This document shows positions 1 to 12,898 of a stretch of 64,000 nt of DNA, piece by piece. Position numbers and translations under genes: made by a program. Each line of letters opens with the position of its first letter. Within the stretch, counting starts at the first letter, position 1. This DNA is from Phycomyces nitens (taxonomy: Eukaryota; Mucoromycota; Mucoromycetes; Mucorales; Phycomycetaceae), in assembly GCA_022702545.1 (NCBI GenBank), contig JAHRBC010000006.1, forward strand, positions 1,798,001 to 1,862,000, in the 5' to 3' direction. Under the pieces are notes generated by a model that was not told where the DNA came from, searched no databases, and saw only the letters and a program-made list of their open reading frames with translations.

Positions 1-1896
1 ATAGAATAGGTCCTTAAATAAATAGAAAAAAGAGAGAAAAGTATTGCGCTCAAAGCAATGAGCAGGAATAATATCCCTGATTTTCCGGACAGAAATCTCA
101 GTAATCTCCCATTCTTTAAAAGCGGTTTCGTCCAAGGTCGACCGAAGATTAACTACTCGAACAGCACTGATATCATCTTTCATAGTAGATGTAAGTAATT
201 ATATAAGTGAGAAGGATCTTTGTAAATAGATGGATTGAATTTTAAGATGTCCTTTATATAGTATTTAGGGAGAATCCACTTTTTCAATAGTTTGTTTATC
301 CTGCACATATGCACATTAACAAAATGAAAGAACAATTTTGGAATTCTTTTATAGTATGTATATGTCAATATAAAACTATGTTGTTTTGATATTAGTTATA
401 ACAGACACAATCTTTCTGTTAGGCTCAAATTATATATTCCCATTCGTAATTTTATATCTTTTGGAGACATATTTTATTTGTATGCAGCTACTTTTTATAA
501 GTAAAACATTATATCTGATGGCTTTAAGAATATTTGGCTCCTAATAATATTAAAGACTGTAAATATGAGATATTTATCAAGTATAGTTATTTAAAAATTA
601 ATAAATTGTAGCTGCATGGTATTTAAATATAGAAATACAGAACTAGGTACAGTATATTTGTATAAAATATTATATAAAAATTCGACTTTACTTTCATACT
701 TTATACAAGTGGTAAGTCGTATAATACTGACCTTTGTATAAAACAGATATTCTTATTGAGCAAAGAAAAAAAAATAACATACTTAGGATTGATTCATTAA
801 ATTTGAATGGTAAATTGCAAAAATTTAAAAATATCTTATTGTGATATGTGTATAAAAAAAGCTACAAAACTAATCTAATACATAGACACCAAAGATGCAA
901 GGTATAACTTAGAATAATTGGACTCCTATAAATAGTTAATCATTGGTTTAAATAGAGTTTTTACAAAGCGCAGAACTCTATAACTAATTATTCCTACTAA
1001 ACATATTTTTTTTATCAAAAAGCATGAATACCAAAGGATGAGATAGAATATTATACCCGTTTAAAGTTGACTATTATACTAAAGTATATATACTGCTTTT
1101 TGAACAGATTATTATGATCATGAATGGCGTTTCCAGCCTGTATTAAATACGATATATTACTCCATGTAGTTTAAGGAGATGGAAGCTATTGATACGAGTA
1201 CAAATGCTAATATTCCAATGCATACCAGTATACTTTTAAAACAATTCTTTTAACCTTGAGCTTGTTCTTATAATATACAATGTATTCATACAAGCCAAAT
1301 ATGCCTATAATTTTTTTTAATCAGACACCATTAATCCAAGTTATTTTTTTAACAGAAAAACTAGATTTTATTTATGCTTTACCTTATTTCTTATGCTTCT
1401 ATCAATAAAATTGGCTTGGGATATTCCACCAACATTTTTTCACACATGATTCTCCCTGATAATGTCTATCCCTGTCTACCACAACATGTCGTTACCAAAC
1501 TTGAAAATCACATCTATGCATTGTGTTTTAAAAAACCGACTCTTGTAAAATAATCTAGAAAGTGATACATTCTTGAAATTATACAGGTGTCAGACCTGAA
1601 TATAACATCAAGGTCACTAATTAATAAGCGATATAGAGAACCGAAATTATAGCTTTAATTTAATTACTGTTCAAGTACACTTCTTTACTTGGCTTTCACC
1701 ATTAAACTTATACTTTAAATTTGTACTATTTTTAGCTGCCCAATACAACTTGGACTTTACCAAATATTTCAGCAAAAGGGAAATAAGGCACTTTTTATAA
1801 GAATTTAACAGTGCTAACCTGGTTTGTTTGGGCAATAATATAATGAATAAATGTCTTGGAATACAAATCACTAAACAAGTTTATACATCAAAAGAG
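1..1896. other. AT-rich gene desert, left edge
   Basis: I see no supportable gene here. The only open frames are 60-66 codons long, AT-driven and without recognisable protein motifs. There are no tRNA-like or clearly repeated blocks. The sequence looks like neutral or transposon-derived intergenic DNA. Confidence 0.6.
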
Positions 1897-2099
1897 TGAC
1901 ACATGGTGGGTTGGTTATGTAGTATAAATTTCCAACTCAGTGACAAGAAAATAGATACGGGTAGAAAGACAATTTTAATAAAGAACAGATTAAGAGACTA
2001 TTTAACTACTTCGGGGCATTTCTACAGATACATCACTACTTCGAAGTTCACTGCGATGAGCGATACAACAAATACCGGTGAATAAAATAAACCGTGTCA
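1897..2099. mobile_element. 203-bp MITE-like element, copy 1
   Basis: This copy begins TGACAC and ends GTGTCA, a 6-bp terminal inverted repeat. A second copy of exactly the same length lies 1.6 kb to the right. The two align without gaps with roughly 20 differences over 203 bases (about 90 percent identity), and similarity stops at the TGACAC/GTGTCA ends. The flanks read AGAG before and AGAG after the element, which may be a short target duplication. It has no coding capacity. A non-autonomous DNA transposon is inferred from ends, length and copy pairing; the mobilising family is unknown. Confidence 0.6.
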
Positions 2100-3729
2100 A
2101 GAGTAAAGTAAAAATATATATAAAAAAAAACATACAATTCTCACTATAATACTTGATAAAATCAAGTAGATCAAGGCGAACAAAGTAGTATGGTATCCCA
2201 AAATAACCAATAGTTAAATAAGAAAAAACACTATAATCAAACAAGATATTAAAAACCCATTAATACCCGTATTTAACAAAGGTATTTACTAGATTAAGTA
2301 TATATTTTAGCAATGAACTATCAGATTGTTTTTTTTACCATGTACCTACCAGCCTCATTGCAGAAATTGATACTTAAACGTATTTATTGGGTTTGAATGA
2401 ATATAGTTTATCAATTTCCTTTAAAGGTTGCTTTTTTTAATTATAGTATCGAATAAATACCCTGGGTCGCAGAGGAAATGATATATTCAAACATTTGAAT
2501 TAATCAAGGAAACTAGAAACTATTTCAACTTGTTGTTTGGATTTGGCATATCTACATAATTATATAATCTAATAATTTCATATAAAAACAATAAAAGAAT
2601 AATAATAATAATACTGATAAAAAAACAAGCTATTAAGTATTTAGGGATATAATTTGGACAGAGTAGTATCTATTTTACGCATTCCGCCACATGTACAAAA
2701 TGTCAAAATGACGATTAGCATATAAAACAAGGCACACATATTCCTCATAAATTAAGGGACATGTCCGATCAAGTATTGGGATCAGCAAGTTGACTAAAAT
2801 ACAAAGATATATGTATAGATTCCAAAGGCAAATACTCATATTTTATTAATAGGACATCCTCCTTAAGCTTTCTTGTTTATATTGTAGTAATTTTTTTAAA
2901 ATCTTCAAGTGGAATAGCTCAAACTGTTTATGTATACACGCCATATACCTGAAAGTAATATTACAGTAACGCTTATAAAGGCCCAACAGAGTTTTATTTG
3001 ACATTATTTGACATTATTTAAATATTATTCTTTAATGAAATAGTCAAGGCAAACTACACTACTTTCTTAATGGATATAAGCAAGCAATTACAAATGTTTT
3101 CAGACTATATTCTTTACTGATAGTAAAAATTGAATGGGCCAGAACGAAAACTATAGATCCATGGTATACCAATTCTCGTAATAAGCCTTTCTCTTATTTT
3201 TATACAAGAAAGACTCAGCCATTCGGTGAAATAACTTGAATGTGCTTATAAAATCCAAGATCTTGAACATTTCTTGGATAAAAACCCTTTAAAAGTTTGA
3301 AGATATCTATATTCCAGAGAGGTATAGTACGACCATTAGTTTAGGATACAATATAAATATTCTATATTATAATATTCTACTCATATTCAGGTATTCTACT
3401 CTTTGATAAGAAAACAGAAATATCTTATACACTTACAGGAAGGAATGGTTCGACGCTAGTAAAAAATGGAAAAGTCAACCTTTTATTCAAGAATAAAAAA
3501 TATCATTCTTATAAGAATTTACCAGTAATTATCACAAGAAAACTGAAAATCACAAGCATTTATCTATAATTTACATCTATTTGGAAAACTTTGGTGTTAC
3601 AAAGATTGAAGCTATTGGGTGGCTTTAAGCCTTTGGTGTTTATTGATGGTAATGTGGAACAAGTTCAATATTTAAATACTTCGTCTTTAAAACTCTTCCT
3701 ATAATTTAAAGTGATACCAAAGGTACATA
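2100..3729. other. AT-rich spacer between the two MITE-like copies
   Basis: No gene, RNA or repeat is recognised. Short simple-sequence stretches such as AAT/ATA runs near 2600 are the only structure seen. Confidence 0.5.
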
Positions 3730-3932
3730 TGACACATAGTGGGTTAGCTATGTAGTATAAATGTCCAACTCAGTGACAAGAAAATGGATACGGGTAGAAA
3801 GAAAATTTTAATAAAGAACAAATTAAGAGAGTATTTAACTACTTCCAGGAATTTCTACAGCTACAGCACTACTTCGAAGTTCACTGCGATGAGCGATACA
3901 GCAAACAACGGTAAATAAAATCCGCCGTGTCA
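3730..3932. mobile_element. 203-bp MITE-like element, copy 2
   Basis: This is the second copy of the TGACAC...GTGTCA element in the same orientation and of identical length. The conserved core around 3876-3896 (TTCGAAGTTCACTGCGATGA) matches copy 1 exactly, while most differences cluster near the ends and in the middle third. No obvious target duplication is visible around this copy. It is non-coding. Confidence 0.6.
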
Positions 3933-6292
3933 CAGAGCAGGACATCTATTTATATTTTAAGAAAGCAGCAACAGTATCCATACCAGTTCATACGAAACGT
4001 GTCGAAAAGCGAATAAGAAAATTAAAAGAGTTGATGACTTACCAGCACAAATTTCAGATCTCAACTCTATCGAAATATTTTGGTAGACTCTTGACATTAG
4101 AATGTGCAAAGAGAAGGTTGAAATAAACAATATTAATTATTTAAAGGCTATAATGGATCAAGAGGGAAAAATACTTGGTCTTTAGCTTTATGTTTGGGAG
4201 GCAGTATGAATAATAAATACTAGGCAGTAGTTGATGTCAAAGATAGACATACGTAATATTAAGACATCATTTTAAATATTCTAATAGTATACATGTATAT
4301 CAGCTTGCTTTTGAAATATAAAAGTTTTTTTTTTTTCACAATAGATCAATAGTTGAGTATTCATATATCATTAAATCTTTCTTTCGAATTCTTGTTTTCA
4401 GAGGGTGAACCATTTTTCGGGGGGTCTGTATAATCTCAAAACATGGATTGCTTCAAACTAAATATTTAAACGTCTCATTTTGGTTTAAACCCCTACAAAT
4501 AGAAATCACAAGCTTATCTCTTTATTGTGGCTGGTGGAGGATAACAAAGTTGATGAAAGGAGAGAGGTTAGGAGCCAGGTACTGGGTGTTTACTAATGAA
4601 ATATATTCTAAATCAGATTATCTGACAGACAGATCTCAAATAATGTGCAACAAGCTACCACAAGCCTTGATACAATACCAGAGATATTGTGCTTTAATAT
4701 GATATCTATAATTGATCTGTGAAAAAAAAAAACTAAAAATCTTTGAAAAAATTCATATGGATAGTTATCTCTGGCTGAATTATATAGATTAATTTATAAA
4801 ATGTTTGAGATAAGTATTTTTCAAGACAAAAAGGAGTATACTGCATATAATATAAACATATAAACAAAATGAGCAAACTATCTGTAGAGTCAGCAAGACA
4901 ATATATTAGAAAATGTAAGCTTTCAAGCCAGCACTAAGCTCACATCTGCTTGTTACTCCAGTTTAATTTGGTAAAATATTTAAATTGATAAGTTGAACTT
5001 GATGAGTACACAAAAAGATGGTCATTTTCAAAAGAAGCCAAGATCCGTTGGCTAAAAAGCTATTTAAATAAAATAAAATTACACATTATAATATAATATA
5101 TAGGATAAATACTAATTTAATTAAAAGAAGGATACCTTGTGCTCTAATTTATTAAACTTGGAATAAAGCAAGCTACAAAGCTTATACGCTTACCTATAAT
5201 TCTCTAATATATAAAAGTATTAGAGTTAAAAAGAGCCAATATTAGCGTTCTCCGATAAATATCATAATTACAAGTTCTCCAGTATTAAAAGGTACGGATT
5301 ATAATCATTAAAATGACATGAACAATCTGAGATTTATTTTCTGTGTGCAAAATTCTAGCTTATTATTCATGTAAGCGACAATTAATTCTTAATACAAAGT
5401 TAGTATCTATAAAAAAGATTATTGAATAATCTAGATAGTTTATTAAATAAAACAGTACGAAACCATCGGCAGATTTCTTTTTATTACCCTGCATCAATAT
5501 ACACACTGCATCATTTCCCTCGTGGACCTAATTATTAACGGTTCTAGTTTCAAAAACATTATTATATAGTTATACACAGTTTATTGCAAGCAATTTTTCA
5601 CCATGTATAGCTATTAGACATAATATTACAATGATATTTATCATAGCTTTGTTTGGTCTTTAGGATTTCAAAGGTATATCAAAAAGGAAGGGGAAAGGGG
5701 TTTTGATCGATAGAGAAAAATAAATGTTTGAAAGATATAATTGTGAGCCCTGTTTATTCTCCTGTAGGGAATACATTCAAGATAAGATCGAAAGACTGGC
5801 TGGGATAGATGCACCTGAATCAAGCAAGACAGTAGATATACATGAATCCTGGTGGCGCCAATGCACTTTAGTATATTAGAAAGCATTAATTGCTGATACA
5901 TTAGATGTCTATTGCATAAAGTTTTTATTCTTATGACAGGAAAAAAAATTATAAGATTGAATAGCTTTCATAGATGTACAGTCAATTAATAAAGATAGGT
6001 AGAATATTTTAAATTCGTACGTTCAAGTATGCTATGTATATTTATGAAAGTACAGAAAGTATCCTTTTTACTATTCTGTAAATTAGGAGGCTGCACTTTT
6101 CTGAAAGTAGCCTTGATATGGTACTATCTAAATCGATAAAAACTTAATTGTGGCAATATGCGCTATGCACGTCTATGTTGCATTCATTACACCGATTGAA
6201 AGGGAAAGATGCCCCCTTTCTTTAGATACAAGATCAATAATAACACCTTTGACTTTTGATTATCAGTTGTTCTTTATTTCTTTACTTTCCTA
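3933..6292. other. AT-rich gene desert
   Basis: No supportable gene is present. The open frames at 4448-4702 and 5668-5901 are short and carry no recognisable motif. Base composition resembles the rest of the desert. Confidence 0.5.
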
Positions 6293-6511
6293 ATGTCAAA
6301 AAAACCACCGACAGATAAATCAACTACCGAACCAGCCAAGAAATCCAAAAATCCAAAGAATAGCATGGAATTTGCCAAAGAAGATTATACATCAGAAAAG
6401 TCAAAAGACCTAGTTAGAGAGTGTTATATTATCCACTCCAACTTTTGCAAGCATTGTGGAATTGATGTATTTCGATTTTGTCATGAGTCATGGTGTAAGC
6501 TCTATGAATGA
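6293..6511 (+). CDS. possible small cysteine-rich protein (72 aa), unrecognised
   Basis: This is a short open frame preceded by a pyrimidine-rich leader (TTCTTTATTTCTTTACTTTC) like those seen before real genes in this window. The N-terminal 45 residues are lysine/serine-rich and polar. The last 30 hold five cysteines including a CKHC pair and a second CHESWC pair, which could form a zinc site. I do not recognise a family. It could be a genuine small gene, an exon of a decayed gene, or chance. No TATA box or splice sites support it strongly. Confidence 0.25.
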   Translation: MSKKPPTDKSTTEPAKKSKNPKNSMEFAKEDYTSEKSKDLVRECYIIHSNFCKHCGIDVFRFCHESWCKLYE

Positions 6512-6980
6512 TATTCCAGCCTTGGTGGTTTACTATAGCTTTTATGTTTGTAATAAAATAGACATTTGTATAGTGCCCACAAGGAATACTTGTAATATGA
6601 TAATAAAAAAGTTGTGATATCCAAGAATATCAATTTTTGGGTATTCTTTTTAGAATCAAGACGAATGGCCTTGGGAAACACGGCTTATAGATCAGCCCAA
6701 GAGAAAGTTACCTTTGAATTTATATATTTTGGCTTCCCATTTGAAAAATGAGAGAACCTCACCTAATTGCAGCCATTAAGCCTATATATACTCTCGACAT
6801 ACAAGCATTAGATTACTTATGCTAGAAGTTTTCAAGAGGCTTTAACGATTCCATCAAAAGAGGACGTATTTTTTTTTAAAAAAAAAGTATTTGACCATCA
6901 TATTATTTGAAATCGACAATAGCCATGTTTTAAAAGCTTTTTAATGTACCTATAAAAGCTAAAGTTTTAACCAGAGTATT

Positions 6981-7226
6981 TCATTTAATCATTCCAGTCA
7001 TATAGAAAAAGCTTAACATGCTATACACTTTCAAATTGTTCAAGAAAAATTGAATTCTACGGGGTTGAGAATTTAGCCAGCATTTAAGGAAAGAGCCCTC
7101 AATATCATTATATTTTAGGACCTTTGAAACAAATAAAGACTGGTATATATTTTGATATTGCTCAAAAGTCTCATATTTATCTGGGATAAAGCTATTCTTT
7201 TTGGTAAAAACAACATACATATTCAC
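6981..7226 (-). pseudogene. possible Tc1/mariner transposase remnant
   Basis: On the minus strand near 7040-7085 the bases after a Trp codon read, in one frame, LNPVEF. This resembles the conserved LNPIEN segment around the third catalytic acid of Tc1/mariner transposases. The surrounding 81-codon open frame is in a different frame, so at least one frameshift would be needed. The evidence is one short motif only; treat it as a weak relic call. Confidence 0.2.
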
Positions 7227-7800
7227 TGTGGAGGTATACTTACCAAGAAAAATTAAAACGATTAATCAATAACAAAAAATAGGCGATCTATTGGTCTAAA
7301 CCATGGAAAAAATGAAGAAAATACTAAAGAATGGTACCATAGTCAACTTTATACTTTTGCTCAGGCACATCCAAGTCCACTATCGGGATCAGATAATGCC
7401 TTTTTTTTCTTAGATAAAGCGGCTTGAAGCTATGCAATATTCCAATTTTTGCCTTTGAAGTGACTTTGAGAAACGTTGGTATCTTTCAGACCAAGGACTA
7501 TTTACAAGCAAGCATGGTATCTCGAATCTTTAATGCATCGGTAGTCCTCTGTAGGACATACTGCTGCGAAGTTTAATATATACTCTACATTTTCAAGATC
7601 AATATCAATTCTCTTTGGAGTGCCTTTGATACTTGATCCAGAAACCTTGTTATACAGTATAGAAATGCAAAGAAATGTTTATTTGATATTATAAAAGATA
7701 ATAAAATCCAATTCTATTCACATTTGCATTAATTTCAAAAATATGATGCCAAAATCTTGGTTGAAAAGAGAAATGAACATATTCCACGAAAACCAGATAC
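7227..7800. other. intergenic, downstream of the Myb/SANT-like gene
   Basis: Nothing recognisable is seen. The segment should contain the 3' UTR and transcription end of the minus-strand gene that stops at its right-hand edge. Confidence 0.4.
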
Positions 7801-8919
7801 TCAATTCAACTCTTTTTTTTGTTCAGCAAGCTTTTCTTTAATACGGAGCTCTTTTTCTCTGAGAGCAAACTCACGCTCAGCAATCCTTTCTCTACTGAGG
7901 ATCTTAAGTTCAGCGATCCTTTCTCTGCTAAGCATCTCCTTTTCTCTGAGGACAAACTCACGCTCAGCGATTTTCTCCCTGGTAATCCGGTCTAAGCGGC
8001 GTGCTTCCTCTGCTGCAGCAAAGTCAATTCTGTGGTTCTCAATCGAACGCACATAAAACTCTTTGATACGCCGAAGTCCATCTTCAATAGAATCATAGTT
8101 TGACTGCATGACCTTGAGACGTCTAGCATTATCCGAAAGCTCGTTTTGTGATTTTGATACAATATTTCTTCCATCATCTCTTGCCAATGGTGACGCTATT
8201 TTTGGTAATGAGGCTGAAGCTGGGGTCAGCGTAGATACTGAGGGTGTGTTTTCTGCTGGTGATGGTGATATGGAAGCAAGAGAGTTTGTGGTATTTTCTA
8301 AAGTTGTACTAGGGTGCAAAGGTGCGTAGAGGGAGGGCGTATCATGCGAGGCCTCATTCTCTCGACTGGTTCGAGCCACAAGGTCTGGAAGGATGATAGA
8401 TTCAGTATTTTCCGATCCCCAGACAGCAGGGTCGTTTTTTGTAATCTCCTTCATCTCGTCAAAATATCGGTAGCTCGATTGTAGAGAGTTACTAGAATCC
8501 GTCTTACTGATATCCGCGACGACCTTGCGGAAATCTTTCTTAATTGCTTGAAATTTCTCTTTAACATACTTTATATTTTGGTATTTCTGTGAGAACATTT
8601 TGCCAGCATGAGTTGCTGCAAAGATAGAAACCTCTGGGCGGTTACAGAAATCCTTATGAAGTGCCTTCCACAAGATAGACTTTCCAGTATTGTCCAGTTT
8701 TGTATACTTGTCATAGAAGCCATTTTCGATCATTAGCCCAAGAAGTACCTTGACAGTAGGATCGTCCCATTCATTCCGTCGACCTGTTTTTACGACAGGC
8801 AATGTCTGATCATCGTTCTCTTCATTGACGATCTCTTTAGATTGGGCTTCTTCGAGAGATTGCAAGTTGTTAGTCTCATCCAACTTAAAGGTATGTGTCT
8901 CATAGCTTGTCAAGCTCAT
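7801..8919 (-). CDS. Myb/SANT-like (trihelix-type) DNA-binding protein
   Basis: Single-exon gene, 372 aa. Residues about 45-160 look like a Myb/SANT-like DNA-binding domain: a Trp-Asp-Asp pair (NEWDDPTVKVLLGLM), a central LW and a later run of basic helices (YVKEKFQAIKKDFRKV). This is the spacing seen in trihelix/MADF-type and PIF/Harbinger accessory proteins. A Ser/Thr/Pro-rich linker follows (about 175-245). The last 100 residues form a highly charged helix in which RERIAE-type heptads repeat, probably a dimerising coiled coil. The function is inferred as sequence-specific DNA binding. It may be a host regulator or a domesticated transposon-encoded Myb protein; lack of introns and the desert setting favour a transposon link. 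The start chosen is the first ATG of the frame. Confidence 0.65.
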   Translation of the reverse strand: MSLTSYETHTFKLDETNNLQSLEEAQSKEIVNEENDDQTLPVVKTGRRNEWDDPTVKVLLGLMIENGFYDKYTKLDNTGKSILWKALHKDFCNRPEVSIFAATHAGKMFSQKYQNIKYVKEKFQAIKKDFRKVVADISKTDSSNSLQSSYRYFDEMKEITKNDPAVWGSENTESIILPDLVARTSRENEASHDTPSLYAPLHPSTTLENTTNSLASISPSPAENTPSVSTLTPASASLPKIASPLARDDGRNIVSKSQNELSDNARRLKVMQSNYDSIEDGLRRIKEFYVRSIENHRIDFAAAEEARRLDRITREKIAEREFVLREKEMLSRERIAELKILSRERIAEREFALREKELRIKEKLAEQKKELN

Positions 8920-11599
8920 TTCTGGTTACTTTATTGACACAATAGTACCAAGGTTATTAAAAAAAAAGGGCAGAATATAAACAGAATAAAAAATAAACAG
9001 GAAAAAAGAATATGTAACTCTGGATATCATCAGCTATATATTTAGTAATATAATTTCCTTTTATAAAACATTTAGTTACCTTTTATAGATGCTCGTACCA
9101 GTACTAAGGATAAACTTTAGCTTCCACCAAATCAAGAATAGAACTTCTTTAACTTTGTCATCCTATTTTTCTTGATTCTACATAACATACTTGGAAGAAA
9201 CCTATAGGTCAAAAAGATATCAACTTGATAATGTAAAATTCAACGTTTACTAAGAAGTTGGTATTTTGTTGGGCCACTTGACATTTTTACCTTAGTTATA
9301 TGATTTGACATGGTTTGACTTTTGGATTTGAAGATTATCCTCTTGGTACATAAGCTTTGTTGTTTTCTTTTCAATTTTTTTTCGCAAAAATAAAAACGAG
9401 GTTTATTATTAACAAGGTCCATCTATGCTTGCTGTTTAAGGATGCCATTAAATGTCTTAAAGGGCCTACAGGTCTTGCACATATACATCGCAAGAGCATT
9501 ATGGAACCTCTACCAAGCTGCATTTTCGGCTTTATAAACTTGGATATAAACACTCGTGTTTCTATCTTTTTGGAAAAATCATAGCTCTTGACTCATTAGA
9601 TGACACAATCCTATCTTTGATTAAATTTCTTGGAGTGATTAGCAAATCATCGTCTCAATGACGGCTGTCATGCTCGCATTCTTTAAACAAGTAGGTTAGG
9701 TGTGGGGCTATAACACAATTTTACATGCAACTTACTTTTAACTTCCAGTTAAATATGCCAAGATCAAGCATTTTTGGTGACCTTTGAAGAATTAACTGGA
9801 ATCTCAGAGCTTGCCAAGTGCTCCAAAACTTTAATATCTTGGCTAGACATTTCCAAAGACCAAAGATGAATTTTCTTCTCTAGGAATACGAAATGATATT
9901 CAAGTCAAAGTCAATGGGAGACATTAACTTGGGCATGGACAAAGAAAACCTGCGATTCTTTGACAGTAGTTAATTTGGCAAAATATCAAGTCTAACAGAT
10001 TTCGTAGAAACGCAAGAGCACCAAATAAATTCCTGATATAGTTAAAGCCACATCTAGACGAGTCAGCAAGGGCATGGCTGCCTGATGTCTCTAAAAGACG
10101 TATTTCAATTTAGCCAAACATTATAAGGCTTTGAAGCTACCCCCAATCTTTTCCCTAGATGAAGCTAGTTTTAGGGTGGGAATAGTAACAATTGATATAT
10201 CAAATACTTACCCTTTGAAGACTTTGGATGACTTTACTGTTTGTGATTTATTACCACCTAGCCGACAATAAAGATCTTGGTCATAACTCGGCTCGCACTT
10301 GGGTAAAACCACATTCAATTATGCGATATTTTTCCAAGCTAAATTAAATATATATGTGAATTAGAGACTTATTTATGTTGACCTTATAGATCTCTACCAA
10401 AAAAAGTCTTTTTTATTTATTTATTGCAAAGACTGCTTTAAACCGGAATATCGACACATCACTATACAAATGGTTATTTTGTGCATGAATGTTGGCAGAT
10501 AAATAACAATAAGAAAATATTATCTCCATGGCACTTGCCTTTAGCTACATGTAATATAAGATGATACAAATAAACAGTTACATGTTAATTATACATTTAA
10601 GAATACTACAGACAGTTTTATCTACTTGAGATCTCTTTCTGTGACAAACAGAAAGGGATGTAGTGTTTGAATCCAAGAAGCTCTTAATGTAGCTTTATAT
10701 ACCGCGCGGTGACATGTATCATTATTCAACGGTAGATCAATGGGAGTCAAATCATTGATGCTGTCCAGAACAATGTCCTTTTTGTTTTTTACACTATGTG
10801 GACACTGTCCAGAATACTGTTGATAAATTACTATTTGATAAAGAGATATTTGTTTAATTACTATTGGTAATTGACATAGTGGATTAGAGGTGTAGATATG
10901 CTCAACCCCGTCAAAATGCTTACCTAAAAAAAGGGGTTTCACGTTGGTCTTGTCATGTTGCAAGGATATTGGCTCTTTTGTACAAGGTGCAGTATAAACT
11001 AGAGTTCTTTTGTGTAAAAAAAATACGCGCAATATAGGAAATGTTTTGTGAAGAGGTGAGGCAGTAATATACACAGCAGTACGACAGAAGATGGTAAATA
11101 GGTGGTTCTCTATTCTTCAGACAATTAAAAGTGATCAGAGCGACCAATGTCCTCTGCAACAAATAGAGACTTGACGTAAAGAGAGATTGCTTTATTCAAA
11201 ATACCGGTGCTAGGTTAATATTCCCAAGTATTTTACAGTGGCAGTGTCTACTGAGAGAACCTCATTTGTGCTCCAGGTATACTTTCCTCATACAAGACCG
11301 AACTACCTGTTGTTCCGACCCGAAAAATCACAGTTTCAAAAAAAAACTTTCTAAACTTGGGAGTTTGGTCAAATTTGCTCCCGAATAATAATTAGGCAGC
11401 AAACATGAATTGATCTCTACATACCTGTAAAAACTTGCAAATATATCGACTTTTTTTTTTAAAAAAAAGTTGTGCTTATTAATAAGTGATATTCTGTTGT
11501 AACCCTACAGAAAGTCACCTTGGCTATGCGATTTGGCGTGGACATACAATATCTCTTTTATTTATAATATATTGCAATATCCAACTCTTTTTTTCCCGA
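8920..11599. other. AT-rich gene desert
   Basis: No gene can be supported. A 150-codon minus-strand frame at 10622-11074 has no recognisable motif. A plus-strand frame near 10155 reads FSLDEASFRVG, loosely like the first-Asp region of mariner transposases, but nothing around it confirms this. Confidence 0.45.
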
Positions 11600-12430
11600 G
11601 TTAATACTTTTACCCTTGATATGTAACCATTATATGCTCATTTATTCTCAATGGGGTTGAGATCTGGGCTGTTTGGTACCAGATCCATTGCAGAGACACT
11701 ATAAAACTTGCTCTAGCCCTTGAATATACTTGATTTGATTCGTGAATGAGAATTGTTTTTTCTTTGTATATGAATCTTTTGTCATGGAGTTTATTCAAAT
11801 AATTCAAAAAATGGAGACAGTTTTTATAGAATATATTGATACAAGCGTATTGGCCGAGAATGCTTATAGTCTTTAAAGGTCCAACTTTTTCTTGCTTACA
11901 TAAAATCCCTAACCATGGCCAGACTACCACTCTGCAATCTAGGGAAAATATAATATTCTCAAGACTTTTTAATTAAGAAGCGTCAAAGTCATGAATCTAG
12001 ACTTGTTATCCCATATTTGATCCCATCGTTTTCTTGATGTTAACAAATGATAATCGTTTATTCTTGTACCATTTGAACTTTTTTTTTCTCCTTTCAGAAA
12101 AATACAGTTTTTGATCTCGTTCTAGGTATTTTGACAGCAGAATAGTTTTTCTTTAGATCAACGACTTTACATCTCAAATTGATATGAAATGTAACTTCAA
12201 TGTATCTTTTTTTGTAGATAGCCAGCTACCACAGAAACACAAAGGTCTTTGTCGGCAAAAAACGCCAATGTCTTTCTGGTCGTTCTTTTCTTTGTGATCA
12301 TACGACCAGACCTTTTGCGACTCTCAAAGTGGTTGTGTTGTGAAACTCCTCTAGCGTTATTTTTGCTGCAAAGTCTCTGATTATTGGCTACTCAAATCTA
12401 GGCATAATTTTTTTCTCATTTTGATAGAAT
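11600..12430 (-). pseudogene. decayed Tc1/mariner-family transposase
   Basis: Several frames on the minus strand together spell a Tc1-type transposase in the right order. Near 12310-12260 the translation ESRKRSGR-x-ITKKRTTRK matches the helix-turn-helix/GRP-like linker. Near 12030 RKRWDQIWDNKSRF matches the W..VIWSDESRF block with the first catalytic Asp changed to Asn. The region 11930-11790 resembles the VGPL...Y..IL segment. At 11686-11645 NSPDLNPIEN is an exact copy of the hallmark before the third acid. Stops and frameshifts separate the blocks, so it is an inactive fossil. Terminal inverted repeats were not found. Confidence 0.7.
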
Positions 12431-12840
12431 ATGATGCCTTGCAATTAAAAGAGATTCTTTTATATTACCGGGTAGCAATTGGTTCAAGGCTGTCATCTAG
12501 AGTGCCCATGTCGATAAAGAATCAGTCCTGACAGAATAATAATACCTTGAACAATCAGATTCCATCTCTATCCTAAATATTACTCATAGTTCAAGGAAAT
12601 ACTTTAATAGATAAAGAGCCAATCGTCTTTTATGATTACAAAACTACATTTCCCTCCATGGTAACACATCTTTCTGACATTGTTTGTCTCTGGGAACCTT
12701 TTCTTCTTTTTTAGGTCGGCGCCATCCATTGTACGTTTATCGACGCGATTTCCTTGGAGAGGCCCACGATTGGCTCTGATAACTCTCTTGTCCTGAGGGA
12801 ATTTTGCTACTCCAAACCTGTAGAACGCGATCAACGTGTA
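12431..12840. other. intergenic, upstream of the YcnI-like gene
   Basis: No gene is seen. The right-hand part, with an inverted CCAAT-type box (ATTGG near 12770) and a TATA box at its end, probably forms the promoter of the next gene. Confidence 0.4.
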
Positions 12841-12847
12841 TATAAAG
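12841..12847 (+). promoter_or_regulatory. TATA box of the YcnI-like gene
   Basis: TATAAAG lies 58 nt before the start codon. The same TATA-to-ATG distance (about 50-60 nt) occurs before the PB1 gene, which supports both start assignments. Confidence 0.5.
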
Positions 12848-12898
12848 GCCAATGTTTGAATGTTTTATGGTCCTCAGCACAAGTCTTTATTCAATACC

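Noticed and set aside
10622..11074. 150-codon minus-strand frame
   Set aside because: No motif, no promoter or splice pattern, and an overlapping frame of similar quality exists; AT-rich chance frame or an unrecognisable fossil.
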